A stretch of 64,000 bases of DNA, from positions 1 to 64,000 of the forward strand of contig NZ_JAALFG010000006.1 in the NCBI RefSeq assembly GCF_011058215.1. The letters are read 5' to 3'. The position numbers and the translations under genes are program-made. Below, one piece after another: positions 8,978-18,120 of this stretch (position 1 is the stretch's first letter; each line of letters starts with the position of its first letter). The notes beneath the pieces are model-generated. The model saw only the letters and a list, made by a program, of their open reading frames with translations. It had not been told where the DNA came from and did no database searches. The DNA comes from Devosia aurantiaca (GTDB lineage Bacteria; Pseudomonadota; Alphaproteobacteria; Rhizobiales; Devosiaceae).

Positions 8978-9040
8978 AAGGCTAGTCGGCCATGAGAGCT
9001 ATGCTCGAATGGCGGGCATCCTTTCAGACCTAAAATGCAA

Positions 9041-9067
9041 AAGGCCCGCTTGCGCGGGCCTTTTTGT
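9041..9067. terminator. Bidirectional rho-independent terminator between pntB and slyX
   Basis: AAGGCCCGC-TTGC-GCGGGCC is followed by TTTTTG on the plus strand; on the minus strand the same stem is followed by TTTTGCATTTT. It can serve both converging transcripts. Confidence 0.88.
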
Positions 9068-9070
9068 TCC

Positions 9071-9112
9071 CAAAGCCTGGTCCCGGCCGGGGGCAGGGCC
9101 GGGACCACTTTG
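9071..9112. repeat. Long perfect inverted repeat between pntB and slyX
   Basis: TGGTCCCGGCC (9078-9088) and GGCCGGGACCA (9097-9107) pair perfectly around an eight-base loop. CAAAG and CTTTG extend the stem outside. It has no T tract and no gene. It is probably a transcript-end or processing structure. Confidence 0.6.
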
Positions 9113-9183
9113 GAGGGCGCAGCATTTGGCTGCGGTCGGACAACTATAAACCTGTCAAGTGGTTTCATCACGAAAACTTGCTG

Positions 9184-9393
9184 CTAGTAATGCGGGGGTG
9201 GTTTCTCGCTCGCTGGGTCGGCAATGTAGCTGCCTGACCGCACCTGTTCTTCTAGCGTCGCCAGCTTTTTGGTGAGAAGATCGATAATCTTCCACTGCTC
9301 GGTGATCGACTGGTTGAGCTCCTCAATTGTTTGATCTTGATAGGCAATTCGCGTTTCGAGAGCTTCGATCCGCTCATCTTCTGCTCCTGCCAT
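9184..9393 (-). CDS. slyX: SlyX family protein
   Basis: A 69-residue coiled-coil protein (ERIEALETRIAYQDQTIEELNQSITEQWKII) ending in the proline-rich EKPPPHY typical of SlyX. SlyX was first found next to slyD in E. coli and its molecular role is unknown. The gene is complete, stands alone, and converges on the pnt operon with a shared terminator region. Confidence 0.88.
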   Translation of the reverse strand: MAGAEDERIEALETRIAYQDQTIEELNQSITEQWKIIDLLTKKLATLEEQVRSGSYIADPASEKPPPHY

Positions 9394-9546
9394 CGGTCAA
9401 AATCTCCTAACGAATTCTTACCATCCGAATAGGTGGGGACGTCGCTTGCAGCAAGAGCGATGTTGACGGCGCCACGTTGACGCTTGCGGAACCCGATCTT
9501 GTTTCGGGCAGTTGCTTTAGCGTCTAGAAGAACGGGAGCCGCTCAA

Positions 9547-10107
9547 ATGGCCACCACTGCAACGATTAACACAGTCCAGTCCGGCCAGCCCGCCCACGCC
9601 CATCCGTACCGCGATGCGCTGTCCTTCCTGGTGGCCGCCGGCCTGCCGCTGGGCCTCTTCGGCCTGGTCAATCTCGGCGCCGAAGCCATGAACGTGTTGC
9701 CGCTCTTCTTTGCCCCCTTCGGCATTCCGGGCTGGATTGGTGCCGTCGCTCATCTCGCACAGCTGTCGATGCTCGGTGTCGCTTTTTGGGCCGTGATGCG
9801 CTCTACTCATGATCGCGCACCGCTGGTTTGGCTTACTGCCATTATCGCTGCCTATATTCTCCTGCCCTACATCACGCCGCCGCTCGACAGCCTGCAGCTC
9901 AGCATTCTCTGCTCCGCTCTGTTCTTAGTCACTTTGGCTGGCATGGTGCGTATCGGCAAGGTCTCGACGCCTGCGGCCCTGCTGATGTCGCCAACTCTGG
10001 CAATCGTCGGCTTCAGCGCAACGATGGGCCTTGCCCTGGCCGTCGCCTACTCCCCGCCATTTGCCCTGATGCAGGCTCAGCAGCCCGCTCCTGCCCCGGC
10101 AGCTTAA
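9547..10107 (+). CDS. Hypothetical integral membrane protein
   Basis: A 186-residue protein of about five hydrophobic segments (ALSFLVAAGLPLGLFGLVNLG, WIGAVAHLAQLSMLGVAFWAVM, LVWLTAIIAAYILLPYI, LSILCSALFLVTLAGMV, LAIVGFSATMGLALAVAY) with a hydrophilic N-terminus and an Ala-Pro tail (QQPAPAPAA). I do not recognise a family. ATG 9547 is chosen because GGGAG lies just upstream; the frame extends to 9484 but without a clear start signal. It is monocistronic, with a terminator 33 bases after the stop. Confidence 0.72.
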   Translation: MATTATINTVQSGQPAHAHPYRDALSFLVAAGLPLGLFGLVNLGAEAMNVLPLFFAPFGIPGWIGAVAHLAQLSMLGVAFWAVMRSTHDRAPLVWLTAIIAAYILLPYITPPLDSLQLSILCSALFLVTLAGMVRIGKVSTPAALLMSPTLAIVGFSATMGLALAVAYSPPFALMQAQQPAPAPAA

Positions 10108-10140
10108 GGCACAGTTACCGCCAAGTGCCCTCTTGTTTCC

Positions 10141-10179
10141 TCCCGTCCAGAGTTCCATCTGGGCGGGAGTTTCGTTTTT
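10141..10179 (+). terminator. Rho-independent terminator
   Basis: TCCCGTCCAGA pairs with TCTGGGCGGGA around GTTCCA and is followed by GTTTCGTTTTT. It ends the membrane-protein gene just before the DsbA-like gene. Confidence 0.82.
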
Positions 10180-10193
10180 CGGGAAGTGCGCAG

Positions 10194-10832
10194 ATGACCA
10201 AGCAACTCAAGATCGATGTGTTCACCGATGCCGTCTGCCCCTGGTGCGTTGTCGGTTCTGCGCGGCTTGATCAGGCCTTGGCCGCTCTGCCCGACGACGT
10301 CGACGTGATCGTCGAAAACCACCCCTTCTATCTCGACCCTAATGTTCCGCCGGAAGGCGTCGACGTGGGCCAGATGCTCACGGAAAAGTACGGCAAAGAG
10401 CCGCGCGAGATGTGGGAGCGCGTTGAAGGCGAGGCGCGCAAGGCCGGGATCGAGCTCGACCTCAGCCAGCAGCCGCGCATGTTCAACACGGCCAAGGCGC
10501 ACACCATCACGCGCCTCTCCAAAGCCAATGGCAACCAGCACGAATTGGCAAATGCCATTGCCGACGCCTATTTTCTCGAGCACCGGCAGATCAACGACGA
10601 CAATGTCCTCGCCGATATCGCCGTCGAGTTCGGCTGGGATCGTGGCGATGCGCTGGACGCCATCAACGACGAGAACGAACTCTCGATCACCGCAGAACTT
10701 GCCACCAGTGCCGCGCAGCAAGGCATCCGCGGCGTTCCCTTCTTCGTCTTCGGCGAAAAATATGCGCTTTCCGGCGCCCAGCCGGACGAAGTCTTCAAGC
10801 AGGCCTTGGACAAGACCATTTCCGAACTCTGA
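10194..10832 (+). CDS. DsbA family (FrnE-like) oxidoreductase
   Basis: A 212-residue thioredoxin-fold protein. The active site CPWC is at residues 15-18 (DVFTDAVCPWCVVGSARLDQAL), the cis-proline loop is GVPFFVFG near residue 180, and the helical insert between them matches the FrnE/2-hydroxychromene isomerase-like branch. There is no signal peptide, so it probably acts in the cytoplasm, unlike periplasmic DsbA. The partner is unknown. GGGAAG precedes ATG 10194. Intact. Confidence 0.9.
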   Translation: MTKQLKIDVFTDAVCPWCVVGSARLDQALAALPDDVDVIVENHPFYLDPNVPPEGVDVGQMLTEKYGKEPREMWERVEGEARKAGIELDLSQQPRMFNTAKAHTITRLSKANGNQHELANAIADAYFLEHRQINDDNVLADIAVEFGWDRGDALDAINDENELSITAELATSAAQQGIRGVPFFVFGEKYALSGAQPDEVFKQALDKTISEL

Positions 10833-10876
10833 TCGACTAGGCTAGAAGCGGGGCGAGTTCGCTTAAGGAAGCTCCC

Positions 10877-11685
10877 GTGAATCTGTTGCGCCGTGGTCTT
10901 GTTGCTCTGGTCCTGCTGCTCGTCGTCGCCTATGCCGGCATCGTCGGCTATATGTTCGTCAACCAGCGGGCGCTCCAATACGACGCGACCGGCGACGTCA
11001 CCGCCCTGACCTCCACTTTGCTCAGCGGTGCCGAACAGGTCACGATCGACACTGGCGACAGCGTGGTCAACGGCTGGTATCAGGCGCCCCGCGCGGGCAT
11101 GCCGCTGATCGTCTACTACAAGGGCAACTCGCAAAGTTTCTCCGCCGAGCACGAGCGCTTCGAGCAGTTCGTCGCCGATGGCTATGGCTTCCTCGCCTTC
11201 GATTACCGCGGCTTCCCAGCTTCCCCGGAGACATTTCCGAAGCCAACGTTCTTCAAGACGCTCTCGCGGCCTTCGACTTTGCCGCAACAAAGAACGCTCC
11301 GCTCCTGATCTGGGGCCGTTCGCTTGGCTCGGGTCCGGCAACCTATGTCGCGAGCCAACGCGATGCAAAAGCGCTGCTGCTCGAAACGCCGTTCTTGTCC
11401 GCGGTAACCGTCGCCGGCGAGCGCTATCCATTGTTGCCGGTGACGCTGGTCATGCAGGATCAATATCGCAATGACGAGTGGATCGCCGACGTCACGGAGC
11501 CGGTGCTGGTCGCGCATGGCACGGGCGACACGACGATCGACGTCTCCAATGGCGAGCGCCTTTATGCCCTGGCCTCCAACAAGGACGAGATTTGGATCGT
11601 CCCCGGCGCCGGCCACTCCGATCTTTGGGATGCAGGGATCTGGGATCATGCCAAGCCTTTCTTCGAGCGAGCGCTAGCCCAGTGA
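10877..11685 (+). CDS. Membrane-anchored alpha/beta hydrolase (BEM46-like), frame broken near 11223
   Basis: About 269 residues with an N-terminal hydrophobic anchor (GLVALVLLLVVAYAGIVGYMF) and an alpha/beta hydrolase domain. The nucleophile elbow is GRSLGSGPA, the acid is in HGTGDTTI, and the histidine in PGAGHSDLW. The first segment stops at 11308 after FDYRGFPASP. Adding one C in the run at 11223-11226 restores GDISEANVLQDALAAFDFAATKNAPLLIWGRSLG and reaches the stop at 11685. GTG 11877-type starts are ruled out; GTG 10877 with AAGGA at 10865 is the start. The stop overlaps the GTG of the exporter gene that follows, suggesting translational coupling. Confidence 0.82.
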
Positions 11686-12878
11686 CGACCCTACGCCCGG
11701 TGGGCATGTCCGCCCGCCGCACCGCCATCATCGGCGGCTTGATGGTCGCGACGGGGCCACTAAGCCTGACGCTCTATGCACCTGCCTTGCCGACGCTGGT
11801 CGAGGATCTGGGCACCACCGATGCTGGCGGCAAGCTGACGCTCAGCGTTTACTTCGCAGCCTTTGCCCTGGCCCAACTCATCTGCGGTCCGCTCTCGGAT
11901 CGCTATGGCCGGCGGGGCGTCGGCCTTGTCTTCTTTGCCGTCTATGTCCTGGGCTGCCTTCTCTGCACCATCGCCCCGACGCTTGAATGGCTCTTTGTCG
12001 CGCTTCATCCAGGGCTTTGGCGTGTCGGCCGGCGTCGCCCTTTCTCGCGCCATGGTGCGCGATCAGTTCACCGGCAGCGAAGCGATCCGCATCCTGACGC
12101 TGATCAACCTGATCCTGACCGTGACGCCGGCCGTCGCACCGACCCTGGGCAGCATCGTGCTGCTGTTCGGCACCTGGCATCAGCTTTTCATCGTCATGGC
12201 GGGCTTTGGCCTCGCTATCCTCGCGCTCCTTGGTCTCGGCGCCCGCGAAACGCTGCCGATAACATCACGCCAGCCGTTCAACCCGGCAGTGATCGCCCGC
12301 AACTACCGCAGGCTGCTGGCTTCCCGGATTTCATCTTTCCATCTCTTCTCCTGGGCCTGACCTTTTCCGGCTTCCACGGTTTTACCGCGCTCCTGCCCTT
12401 CATCCTGATCGACGATCTGGGACTGACGCCCTTTCAGTTCGCCATGGCGCTGCTGGTGCAAACCGCGTCCTTCATCTCCGGCAACCTGGTGGTGAGCTAC
12501 CTTTCGACCCGCATCAGCGGCGCACGCTTGGTCGAGATCGCGCTTGTCCTGCTCGCCATTAGCGGCCTCGGCTTTGCCGTACTGCCGCAGCTTTTTCCCG
12601 GCTCGGTGCTGGCCATCATGGCGCCGGTCGGCATCTGGATGCTGGCGCTTGCCTTCATTAGTCCGTCCACCACCGCCGCTGCCATGTCCGGCTTCGGCGC
12701 CATTGCCGGCGCAGCCGGGGCAATGACCGGCTTCTTCCAGGTGGGCGGAGGCTTTGTTGGATCGCTGACGGCGGGGACGCTGTTTCCAGATGCACGGACG
12801 GCACTGGTGGTGCAATTGCCGTCGATTGCGATTTTAGCAATCGGCGTGGCGCTGATCGATCGACGCCGCCGGCGCTGA
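11682..12878 (+). CDS. Bcr/CflA-type MFS drug exporter, two frame breaks
   Basis: A 12-helix major facilitator of about 400 residues in the drug:H+ antiporter 1 family. MSARRTAIIGGLMVATGPLSLTLYAPALPTL leads into helix 1; the DRYGRR motif follows helix 2. The frame breaks near 11999-12003, where two bases (GC) are missing and FVARFIQGFGVSAGVALSRAMVRDQF should be continuous. It breaks again near 12323, where one C is missing and LLASPDFIFPSLLLGLTFSGFHGF should follow. All segments then join to a normal C-terminus at 12878. The GTG at 11682 overlaps the hydrolase stop; ATG 11706 is an alternative start. Confidence 0.83.
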   Translation: MTTLRPVGMSARRTAIIGGLMVATGPLSLTLYAPALPTLVEDLGTTDAGGKLTLSVYFAAFALAQLICGPLSDRYGRRGVGLVFFAVYVLGCLLCTIAPTLEWLFVALHPGLWRVGRRRPFSRHGARSVHRQRSDPHPDADQPDPDRDAGRRTDPGQHRAAVRHLASAFHRHGGLWPRYPRAPWSRRPRNAADNITPAVQPGSDRPQLPQAAGFPDFIFPSLLLGLTFSGFHGFTALLPFILIDDLGLTPFQFAMALLVQTASFISGNLVVSYLSTRISGARLVEIALVLLAISGLGFAVLPQLFPGSVLAIMAPVGIWMLALAFISPSTTAAAMSGFGAIAGAAGAMTGFFQVGGGFVGSLTAGTLFPDARTALVVQLPSIAILAIGVALIDRRRRR

Positions 12879-12905
12879 GCGACAGCCCGAACGCTACTCC
12901 CGGGC

Positions 12906-12990
12906 CTCGGCACCTCCCTCCCCTCAAGGGGGAGGGTAGCAGAGCTTAGCCGCAAGGCTAGTCCAGCTGGGTGGGGTGGAGCCACCAACC
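12906..12990. repeat. Intergenic palindromic repeat, family B, copy 1 (partial)
   Basis: GGCACCTCCCTCCCCTCAAGG and related sequence, followed by GGGTAGCAGAGCTTAGCCGC and GGGTGGGGTGGAGCCACC. It is the same scheme as the longer copies near 52.8, 54.0, 59.7 and 61.2 kb. It carries no gene. Confidence 0.7.
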
Positions 12991-13000
12991 TCGAAAACAA

Positions 13001-13027
13001 AAACGCCGCTCCGAAGGACGGCGTTTT
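13001..13027. terminator. Bidirectional terminator between the exporter gene and rpsU
   Basis: AAACGCCG...CGGCGTTTT forms a stem around CTCCGAAGGA, with A and T runs on both sides. It lies directly after the rpsU stop on the minus strand. Confidence 0.85.
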
Positions 13028-13047
13028 CAAACTCTGTGCGACCGATC

Positions 13048-13299
13048 TTACGAACGGGCGGCCGGTGCGCCGGGACGTGCTGCCGGTGCTGCGGCGATAC
13101 CGCCTTCGCGCTGGGCGCGCTTGCGAGCCAGCTTGCGGGCGCGGCGAACGGCCTCGGCCTTCTGGCGAGCCTTCTTCTCAGAGGGCTTTTCGTAATAGTT
13201 GCGCAGCTTCATTTCGCGGAAGACGCCTTCACGCTGCAGCTTCTTCTTCAGTGCGCGCAGCGCCTGGTCAACATTGTTATCGCGAACGACTACTTGCAA
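13048..13299 (-). CDS. rpsU: 30S ribosomal protein bS21
   Basis: An 83-residue basic protein beginning [31 protein letters not shown], the conserved bS21 core that contacts 16S rRNA near the anti-Shine-Dalgarno region. The C-terminal extension ([25 protein letters not shown]) is longer than in E. coli, as usual in alphaproteobacteria. Its own terminator follows. Intact. Confidence 0.96.
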   Translation of the reverse strand: MQVVVRDNNVDQALRALKKKLQREGVFREMKLRNYYEKPSEKKARQKAEAVRRARKLARKRAQREGGIAAAPAARPGAPAARS

Positions 13300-13494
13300 A
13301 GGTCAACCGCCCTTTCAAAGCTAGGCAATATGTTTGGATGGATGCGAGAAGGCCAAAGGACCACCCCGCCGACCAGCTGAACCGGTCACCGTGGCGCGTC
13401 CTATAGCGCAACAAAGGGGGCCTGTCCACACTTGGCGGCATGAAAAGTGCCGCTATATTGCCGCTTCCAGCCGACGACCGATGCGGAGATCAGC

Positions 13495-14184
13495 ATGCAG
13501 CCACTCGTTCTTCTGCCCGGCCTGCGCTGCGATGCTCATCTCTGGCACGCCGTCGCGGCCGGCCTGGCCGACCTTGCAGCGCCGACCGTTCCCGATCTGA
13601 CGCTCGACGACACCATTGCTGGCATGGCCGAACGCGTTCTGGTCTCGGCGCCAGATCGCTTCGCGCTTGCTGGCCTGTCGATGGGCGGCTATGTGGCGCT
13701 CGAGATCATGCGCCAGGCGCCATGGCGCGTCACGCATCTGGCCCTGATGGACACCTCCGCCCGCCCTGACACGGAAGAGCGCAAAACCGCTCGCCGCGCA
13801 GAAATGGCGCTCGTGGCCCAAGGCAAGGCGTCACTGGTGTCTCGCACCTCGCTGCCGAACATACTGGCCGCACGCCATGTCGACGGGCCGGTCGGCAATG
13901 CGGTGCACGACATGGCCATGCGCCTCGGCGACGCCGCTTATTTCCGGCAGCAGGAAGCCATCATGGGCCGCGCCGACTCGCGTCCCCTTCTCGCCAGCAT
14001 TAGGGTTCCAACGCTGGTGGGCGTTGGTGCGGAAGATCGTTTGACGCCACCGGAGCTTGCCGAAGAAATGGCGGCAGCCATTCCAGACGCGGAACTGGTT
14101 GTATTTCCGGAGGCCGGTCATGTCTCCACCTTGGAGAACCCGATGGCAGTCATAATTGCCATGAGAGCGTGGTTAGCGAAGTGA
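13495..14184 (+). CDS. Alpha/beta hydrolase
   Basis: A 229-residue cytoplasmic hydrolase. The nucleophile elbow is LAGLSMGGYVALE, the acid lies in VGAEDRLTPPE, and the histidine in PEAGHVSTLE. It resembles small esterase/lactonase-type members such as 3-oxoadipate enol-lactonase relatives, but the substrate cannot be read. GGAGAT precedes ATG 13495. It stands alone, followed by repeat family A, copy 2. Confidence 0.87.
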   Translation: MQPLVLLPGLRCDAHLWHAVAAGLADLAAPTVPDLTLDDTIAGMAERVLVSAPDRFALAGLSMGGYVALEIMRQAPWRVTHLALMDTSARPDTEERKTARRAEMALVAQGKASLVSRTSLPNILAARHVDGPVGNAVHDMAMRLGDAAYFRQQEAIMGRADSRPLLASIRVPTLVGVGAEDRLTPPELAEEMAAAIPDAELVVFPEAGHVSTLENPMAVIIAMRAWLAK

Positions 14185-14190
14185 CATCCT

Positions 14191-14275
14191 AGACCTCATG
14201 GTGAGCCCGTCGAACCACGAGGTCGCAGCCACCGCGTGCCCGACCTCGTCCTTCGACAAGCTCAGGATGAGGTCT
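14191..14275. repeat. Dispersed palindromic repeat, family A, copy 2
   Basis: AGACCTCATGGTGAGCCCGTCGAACCACGAGGTC is inverted as CGACCTCGTCC...GATGAGGTCT around a GCAGCCACCGCGTGCC spacer. It is almost the same as the copy at 2680-2763, including the spacer. It lies between the hydrolase stop and the purK stop. Confidence 0.88.
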
Positions 14276-14289
14276 TCTGGACCGGCATA

Positions 14290-15371
14290 TTAGCCCCGTA
14301 CGATGCGGTTGATATGCCCCATCTTCCGCCCTGGCCGCGCTTCGGCCTTGCCGTAAAGATGCGGCTGCGTATCGCCATCGAGCCCGCCAGGCACCATCTC
14401 GACCTCATCGCCGATCAGGTTCTGCATCACCACATCCGCCATGCGCCGCGGATCGCCCAGCGGCCACCCAGCCACCGCGCGGATATGCTGCTCGAATTGA
14501 TCGGTGAGGCACACCGCTTCCGTCCAGTGCCCGGAATTGTGGACGCGTGGCGCGATCTCGTTGACCATCAGTGTGGGGCGATCGCCGGGAATGACGAAGA
14601 ACTCGACGCCGAGCACGCCGACATAGTCGAGCGCCACGACAATGACCTTGGCCAGCATTGCTGCATGCTTTTCGACGCCCGCCGGCACATCGGCAGGAAC
14701 GGTCGAGGTGTGAAGAATGTGGTGACGATGCACATTTTCTGCGGCATCGAAGGCGCGCACAGTTCCGTCGAGCCCGCGTGCCACGACCACCGAAATTTCC
14801 TTCTCGAAAGGCACAAAGGCTTCGAGCACCAATGGATGCGGCGCCAATTCCGCGAAAGCCGCTTCCGCATCGCCCGGTTCGCGCAACACGCGCTGCCCCT
14901 TGCCGTCATATCCAAGCCGGGTTGTCTTGAGCACTGCCGGCAAACCAAGCTCAGCGATCGCCGCCCGCAACTCGTCGATTGAATGCACGGCACGATAGGG
15001 CGCCACGGGAATATTTTTGGAGGCGAGAAAGCTTTTTCTGCCAGCCGATCCTGCGAAATCGCCAGGGCATTGGCGCCCGGACGCAGCGGCTTCAACCCAG
15101 CCAGAACTTCCGCCGTTGCTGCCGGCACGTTTTCGAACTCATAGGTGACCACGTCGACCTGCGCTGCAAAGGCGCGGAGCGCTTCGTGATCGTCATAGGC
15201 GGCCACAGTCTTGAGCGGCGTGACGTCGAAGGCCGGACTTTGCGGATCCGGGCAATATATATGCGACTTCAATCCAAGCTTTGCCGCCGCCAGCGCCAGC
15301 ATGCGCCCGAGCTGGCCACCACCCAGGATACCGATGGTGGAGCCGGGCGGAAGGGGAACGAAGTCGGTCAA
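14290..15371 (-). CDS. purK: N5-carboxyaminoimidazole ribonucleotide synthase (PurK), frame broken near 15028
   Basis: ATP-grasp enzyme of purine synthesis that carboxylates AIR using bicarbonate. The N-terminus GSTIGILGGGQLGRMLALAAAKLG and YEFENVPAATAEVL are typical; the ATP-grasp core follows (VLKTTRLGYDGKGQRVL, VNEIAPRVHNSGHWTEAV). The frame breaks after RLAEKAF. Adding one T in the run at 15028-15030 gives LASKNIPVAPYRAVHSI and continues to the stop at 14290, about 360 residues. It lies four bases downstream of purE, forming the usual purEK operon. Confidence 0.93.
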
Positions 15372-15375
15372 GGCG

Positions 15376-15867
15376 CTACTCGGTATCGGAGGGAAACTGC
15401 GGCACGGATGCGGTTTGTCGCGCGCGATAAAGCTCCAGCCGCTCGTCGAGCTCGTCGTTGCTTAGCGCCAAAACGGACGCCGCGAGCAGTGCCGCATTGA
15501 TGGCGCCCGGCTCGCCAATCGCCAGGGTGCCGACGGGAACACCGCCCGGCATCTGGACGATGGAATAAAGACTGTCCATGCCGTTCAGCGCCTTGGAACG
15601 CACTGGCACGCCGAAGACCGGTAGCGTCGTCATGGCCGCGATCATGCCCGGCAGATGCGCTGCGCCCCCTGCCCCGGCAATTATCACCTTGACGCCTTCG
15701 GCCTTGGCATTGGTCGCAAAATCCACCATGCGCTCGGGCGTGCGATGCGCCGAAACAATGCGCGCCTCGTATTCGACTTCAAGATTTTCGAGGGTTTCAG
15801 CGGCCAGCCGCATGGTGGGCCAATCCGATTGGCTGCCCATGACGATGGCGACCTTTGGCTTGAGCAT
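15376..15867 (-). CDS. purE: N5-CAIR mutase (PurE)
   Basis: A 163-residue class I Pur[15 protein letters not shown] is the phosphate-binding loop, [13 protein letters not shown] the active-site segment, and [26 protein letters not shown] the conserved core. It converts N5-CAIR, made by PurK, to CAIR. ATG 15867 gives the standard length; a longer start at 15894 is possible. Intact. Confidence 0.95.
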   Translation of the reverse strand: MLKPKVAIVMGSQSDWPTMRLAAETLENLEVEYEARIVSAHRTPERMVDFATNAKAEGVKVIIAGAGGAAHLPGMIAAMTTLPVFGVPVRSKALNGMDSLYSIVQMPGGVPVGTLAIGEPGAINAALLAASVLALSNDELDERLELYRARQTASVPQFPSDTE

Positions 15868-15921
15868 GGCTTTGTCCCCCGTGCCGCTCCGCAAAGTCCG
15901 CCATTAGCCCAAGTTTTGGGA

Positions 15922-16137
15922 TCAGGCAATGATGTCGGGCAGGAGGATGTTTTCCAGCTGCACGATGCGGTCCTTGAGCGTCAGCTTCCGCTTCTTCAAT
16001 CGCTGGATCAGCATGCGGTCGGCGAACTGCGATTGCGTGAGCGTAATTATGGCAGCATCGAGGTCGGCATGCTCCTGCCGCTTGGTCGCCAGCTCCAGTC
16101 CGAACTGGGCTTCTTGTTCCTTGCTCAGCAACAACAT
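15922..16137 (-). CDS. DUF465 (YdcH) family protein
   Basis: A 71-residue, mostly helical protein with the DUF465 signature: an N-terminal helix, then HADLDAAI and RLKKRKLTLKDRIVQLENI. The family is small, cytoplasmic, coiled-coil-like and of unknown function. It is divergently transcribed from a second DUF465 gene at 16291, about 150 bases away. Confidence 0.85.
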   Translation of the reverse strand: MLLLSKEQEAQFGLELATKRQEHADLDAAIITLTQSQFADRMLIQRLKKRKLTLKDRIVQLENILLPDIIA

Positions 16138-16290
16138 GGAAAAAACCGGTGCTCCACGGGCCTCTCTCGCATCTCTGGTTACTCGATCGTTGCCGATTTT
16201 GCATCACCTTTCCAAAGTGAGCCTTAGCGGTCGACAAAGTACGAAAGTTTTGTGACGATACCCCCGTCCATGACGCTTTAAGGAGTTACT

Positions 16291-16464
16291 ATGACGACTG
16301 AAGGCCACATCGCAGCGCTTACCCGGCGCCACCAGGAACTGGATCGGCAAATCCTCTCGCAACTGCAGGATCGTCAATCCGACCACCTGGCGGTCTCCGC
16401 TCTCAAGCGCAAGAAACTCGAAGTGAAGGACGAACTCTATAAGCTCCAGGGTGCCCAGCAGTAA
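16291..16464 (+). CDS. DUF465 (YdcH) family protein, second copy
   Basis: A 57-residue protein MTTEGHIAALTRRHQELDRQ... with VSALKRKKLEVKDELYKLQ, the same helix-loop-helix and basic KRKKL...KDE pattern as the neighbour at 15922. AAGGAG lies six bases before the ATG. Two divergent members of the same family share one intergenic region, which suggests duplication or a heterodimer. Confidence 0.85.
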   Translation: MTTEGHIAALTRRHQELDRQILSQLQDRQSDHLAVSALKRKKLEVKDELYKLQGAQQ

Positions 16465-16546
16465 GCGGCTCCAATACTGAAACGCTCTGGAGGGTCACGG
16501 CTTAACCGCCGCGGCCCTTTTTCTTTGCCCTGCGAAATTTTCAGCA

Positions 16547-16562
16547 TTAACGCCCTCTTAAA
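16547..16562. promoter_or_regulatory. CtrA-type box TTAA-N7-TTAAA
   Basis: TTAACGCCCTCTTAAA matches TTAA-N7-TTAA perfectly. It lies 75 bases upstream of the sigma-54 response regulator start at 16637, a normal promoter distance. In Caulobacter the sigma-54 response-regulator gene tacA is under CtrA control, a parallel rather than proof. Confidence 0.55.
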
Positions 16563-16636
16563 CCCCACCCGGCATCGTCTTCCCAAAACGGCACATCAAG
16601 ATTCGTGTGCCGCCGGACTTTTCGATTGGGGTATCG

Positions 16637-18120
16637 ATGACGCGTGTTTTGGTGGTGGACGATGATCCGGTGCAATTGCGGCTGACCGCCGAGGTCGCCA
16701 ACCGGGCCGGGTTCAAGCCGATCACTGCGACCGGCGGCGAGCAGGCTCTCTCCATTCTGCGCGAGGACCGCCAGGTCGGCGCCATGATCCTCGATCTCGT
16801 CATGCCCGATCTCGATGGCATGGGCGTGCTCGAAGCCATGCGCAAGGAAGGCCTCACCACGCCGGTGATCATCCAGACGGCGAATGCCTCGCTGGAAACC
16901 GTTATCTCCGCCATGCGCCAGGGCGCGGCCGACTATTTCGTCAAGCCCGTGGCGCCCGAGAGGCTGATCGTCTCGCTGCGCAATGCCATGAAGCTGGATG
17001 CGCTCGAAACCGCCATCCGCGCTGAACATGCACGCAAGTCCGGCACCTTTTCGCGTTCCGACCTGATCGCCGCGGCGCCCGCCATGGCCCGCGTGCTGAC
17101 GCTTTGCAGCAAGGCCGCCAAGTCTGCCATTCCCGTGCTGATCGAAGGCGAAACCGGCGTCGGCAAGGAACTCGTCGCCCGCATCATCCAGGGCACCGGC
17201 GATCGCGCCGGCAAGCCCTTCGTTGCCGTCAATTGCGGCGCCATACCGCCTAGCCTCGTTGAATCCGTGCTCTTCGGCCACAAGAAGGGTGCCTTTACCG
17301 GTGCCCATGCCGATCAGGCCGGCAAGTTCGCCGAGGCACATGGCGGCACATTGTTTCTCGACGAAGTGGGCGAACTGCCGCTTGAAACCCAGGTCAAGCT
17401 CCTCCGCGCCCTCCAGGAAGGCGAAATCGAGCCGGTCGGCTCGACCAAACCCGAAAAGGTCAATGTCAGGGTGATCTCGGCGACCAATCGACGGCTGCTC
17501 AATCTCGCCAAGTCCGGCGAGTTCCGCGAGGACCTGTTCTACCGCCTCAATGTCTTCCCCATCTACGTGCCGCCGCTGCGCGAGCGTATGGATGACCTCG
17601 CCGATCTGGTCGCACACTTCATTGCCCGTTTCTCCGCCGAAGCCGGCAAGCGCGTTCTTGGCATCACCCCGGCCGCGACCGAGCTGCTGAAAAATTATGA
17701 CTGGCCCGGCAATATTCGCCAGCTCGAAAACGCCGTCTATCGCGCCATCGTCCTGACCGATGGCGCTTTCCTCGAAACCCAGGACTTCCCGCAGATTGTT
17801 GCCCATGCCGCCGGCCGCGAGGAAGCGCTGCGCACCGTTCAACTGGCCAGCGTGCCCAACGCACCGATCCACATTGACGCCGCCCCCGCCCGGCTGCGAC
17901 CGGACCTCCCCGCCCCCAAGCAGCGCGACCGTTTCCTCGACGATGGCGGCGAGCTTCATGCTCTTGCCGATATCGAGCGCGCAGCGATCGAATTTGCATT
18001 GCTCATCACGCCGGCCGCATGTCGCGCGTCGCCCGAGCCCTGGGCATCGGGCGCTCGACTCTCTACCGCAAGCTGCACGAATATGGCCTTGCCGAGGGGC
18101 TCATCAGCGACGCCGCTTGA
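16637..18120 (+). CDS. Sigma-54-dependent response regulator (NtrC/TacA type), frame broken near 18000
   Basis: About 494 residues in three parts. The receiver (1-120) has VLVVDDDPVQLR and the phospho-acceptor in MILDLVMPDLDG. The AAA+ domain (about 140-380) has Walker A GETGVGKE, the sigma-54 contact loop GAFTGA and Walker B GGTLFLDEVGE. The C-terminal Fis-type helix-turn-helix is only seen after one G is restored at 18000-18001: FALAHHAGRMSRVARALGIGRSTLYRKLHEYGLAEG, ending at 18120. No sensor kinase is adjacent. The perfect CtrA-type box upstream makes a TacA-like role attractive, but orthology is not shown. Confidence 0.88.
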
